From the NCBI RefSeq assembly GCF_002150785.1, contig NZ_MTAZ01000014.1, forward strand, positions 117,660-181,659: a stretch of 64,000 nt of DNA. The letters run 5' to 3'. Source of the stretch: Arenibacter amylolyticus. Lineage in GTDB: Bacteria > Bacteroidota > Bacteroidia > Flavobacteriales > Flavobacteriaceae. Shown in pieces: positions 63,280 to 64,000 of the stretch (positions are counted from its first letter, which is position 1; the number at the start of each line of letters is the position of its first letter). Under the pieces are notes generated by a model. It did no database searches. It worked only from the letters and a program-made list of their open reading frames with translations, and had not been told where the DNA came from. Made by a program: the position numbers and the translations under genes.

Positions 63280-63945
63280 ATGACTAAATCAGAAAAAGTA
63301 GACTTTACAATAAAAACATTACAGGAATTATACCCAACCATCCCAACACCCCTAGATCATAAGGATGCTTATACCCTACTCATTGCAGTGCTATTATCTG
63401 CCCAAAGTACCGATGTAAGGGTGAATATGATTACTCCCCTATTGTTTGAAAAGGCCGATAACCCTTACGATATGGTTAAAATGACGGTAGATGAAATTAG
63501 GGAAATTATAAAACCTGTAGGACTTTCCCCTATGAAGGCCAATGGGATTTATGGATTGTCTAAAATGTTGATAGAAAAATATGATGGAGAAGTCCCGCAG
63601 GATATCGAATTATTAAAGGAATTTCCGGCAGTTGGTCATAAGACGGCCAGTGTGGTGGTTGCGCAAGCATTTGGTATTCCAGCGTTCCCAGTAGACACGC
63701 ATATCCATAGATTGATGTATAGATGGGGGTTTACTAATGGCAAAAACGTGGTACAAACCGAAAAAGACGCGAAACGGTTGTTTCCAAAGGAGCTGTGGAA
63801 CGACCTTCACCTGCAAATTATTTGGTATGGAAGAGAATATTCACCCGCTAGAGGATGGGATTTGGAAAAAGACATCATTACCAAAACTATCGGTAGAAAA
63901 TCTGTTTTGGATGCCTATTACAAGAGTAAAAAGCCCAGTAAATGA
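63280..63945 (+). CDS. nth: Endonuclease III without the [4Fe-4S] cysteines
   Basis: A 221-aa HhH-GPD DNA glycosylase/AP lyase of the endonuclease III family, acting in base excision repair of oxidised pyrimidines. The helix-hairpin-helix LKEFPAVGHKTASVVV carries the catalytic lysine Lys121, and the catalytic Asp is Asp139 in FPVDTHIHRL. The C-terminal segment that normally binds an iron-sulfur cluster (C-x6-C-x2-C-x5-C) reads YGREYSPARGWDLEKDIIT and has no cysteine. The whole protein contains none. It is divergent from bcp; the coding frame ends before the window does. Confidence 0.93.
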   Translation: MTKSEKVDFTIKTLQELYPTIPTPLDHKDAYTLLIAVLLSAQSTDVRVNMITPLLFEKADNPYDMVKMTVDEIREIIKPVGLSPMKANGIYGLSKMLIEKYDGEVPQDIELLKEFPAVGHKTASVVVAQAFGIPAFPVDTHIHRLMYRWGFTNGKNVVQTEKDAKRLFPKELWNDLHLQIIWYGREYSPARGWDLEKDIITKTIGRKSVLDAYYKSKKPSK

Positions 63946-64000
63946 CCAGCACTGGGCGACACTATCCCGCAATTTGTGTAAGTAGAAAATAGAGGGTGCT

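Overview
The window reads as chromosomal DNA from a Bacteroidota member, most likely a marine Flavobacteriaceae. The evidence is the gene content (LpxC-FabZ fusion, PorX, CarboxypepD_reg-type TonB receptors, BatA/VWA membrane proteins, the serC/serA/ferredoxin/acyl-CoA reductase group), low GC, few Shine-Dalgarno sequences, and several TAnnTTTG-type -7 promoter elements. I see no tRNA, rRNA, CRISPR array, insertion sequence, phage or plasmid gene. Coding is dense and mostly housekeeping.

Layout. 1-5500 (minus): histidine operon hisG-hisD-hisC-hisB-hisH-hisA (hisA cut by the window edge). It is headed by a histidine leader peptide and a transcription attenuator. 5593-8454 (minus): prohibitin-like protein and a VWA membrane protein. 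8566-16451 (minus): HD phosphohydrolase, lpxD, lpxC-fabZ, lpxA, efp, an LpxD paralogue, sucD, fabG (lipid A, fatty acid and TCA functions). 16476-20294 (plus): porX, tsaE, an alanine-dehydrogenase-family gene and a DUF4258-type gene. 20408-25828: proline dehydrogenase, aroB, an Lrp/AsnC regulator, an M14 carboxypeptidase with an operator-like double repeat upstream, an XRE regulator and a small lipoprotein. 25932-33461 (minus): fatty-acid hydroxylase, mscL, topoisomerase IV parC and parE, ychF. 33629-44866: a large TonB receptor, a dicluster ferredoxin divergent from a LuxC-like acyl-CoA reductase, serC, serA, a DUF937 protein, three small envelope proteins and a TonB receptor with a His/Glu-rich loop. 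44890-48696 (minus): fatty-acid hydroxylase, c-type cytochrome and Tat-exported sulfite-oxidase-family enzyme, a small membrane protein, folE. 49035-59460 (plus): lolD-like ATPase, CPBP protease, a TIGR02757 protein, a secreted SGNH hydrolase and GH20-like protein with a GT2 glycosyltransferase, a BatA-type protein coupled to a dihydroorotase homologue that lacks its HxH motif, two small Tic20/DUF4870-like proteins and an esterase. 59619-63945: a small anchored protein, an MBL hydrolase, a conserved 493-aa protein of unknown function, bcp, and an endonuclease III with no cysteines.

I found no obvious new multi-gene system. The most rewarding signals are the histidine attenuator with a complete set of competing RNA pairings, the cysteine-free endonuclease III, the dihydroorotase homologue without metal ligands, the palindromes upstream of bcp/nth and of the M14 peptidase, and the His-rich TonB receptor preceded by a small His/Cys exported protein. 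All family assignments are by eye from motifs. No database search was possible.
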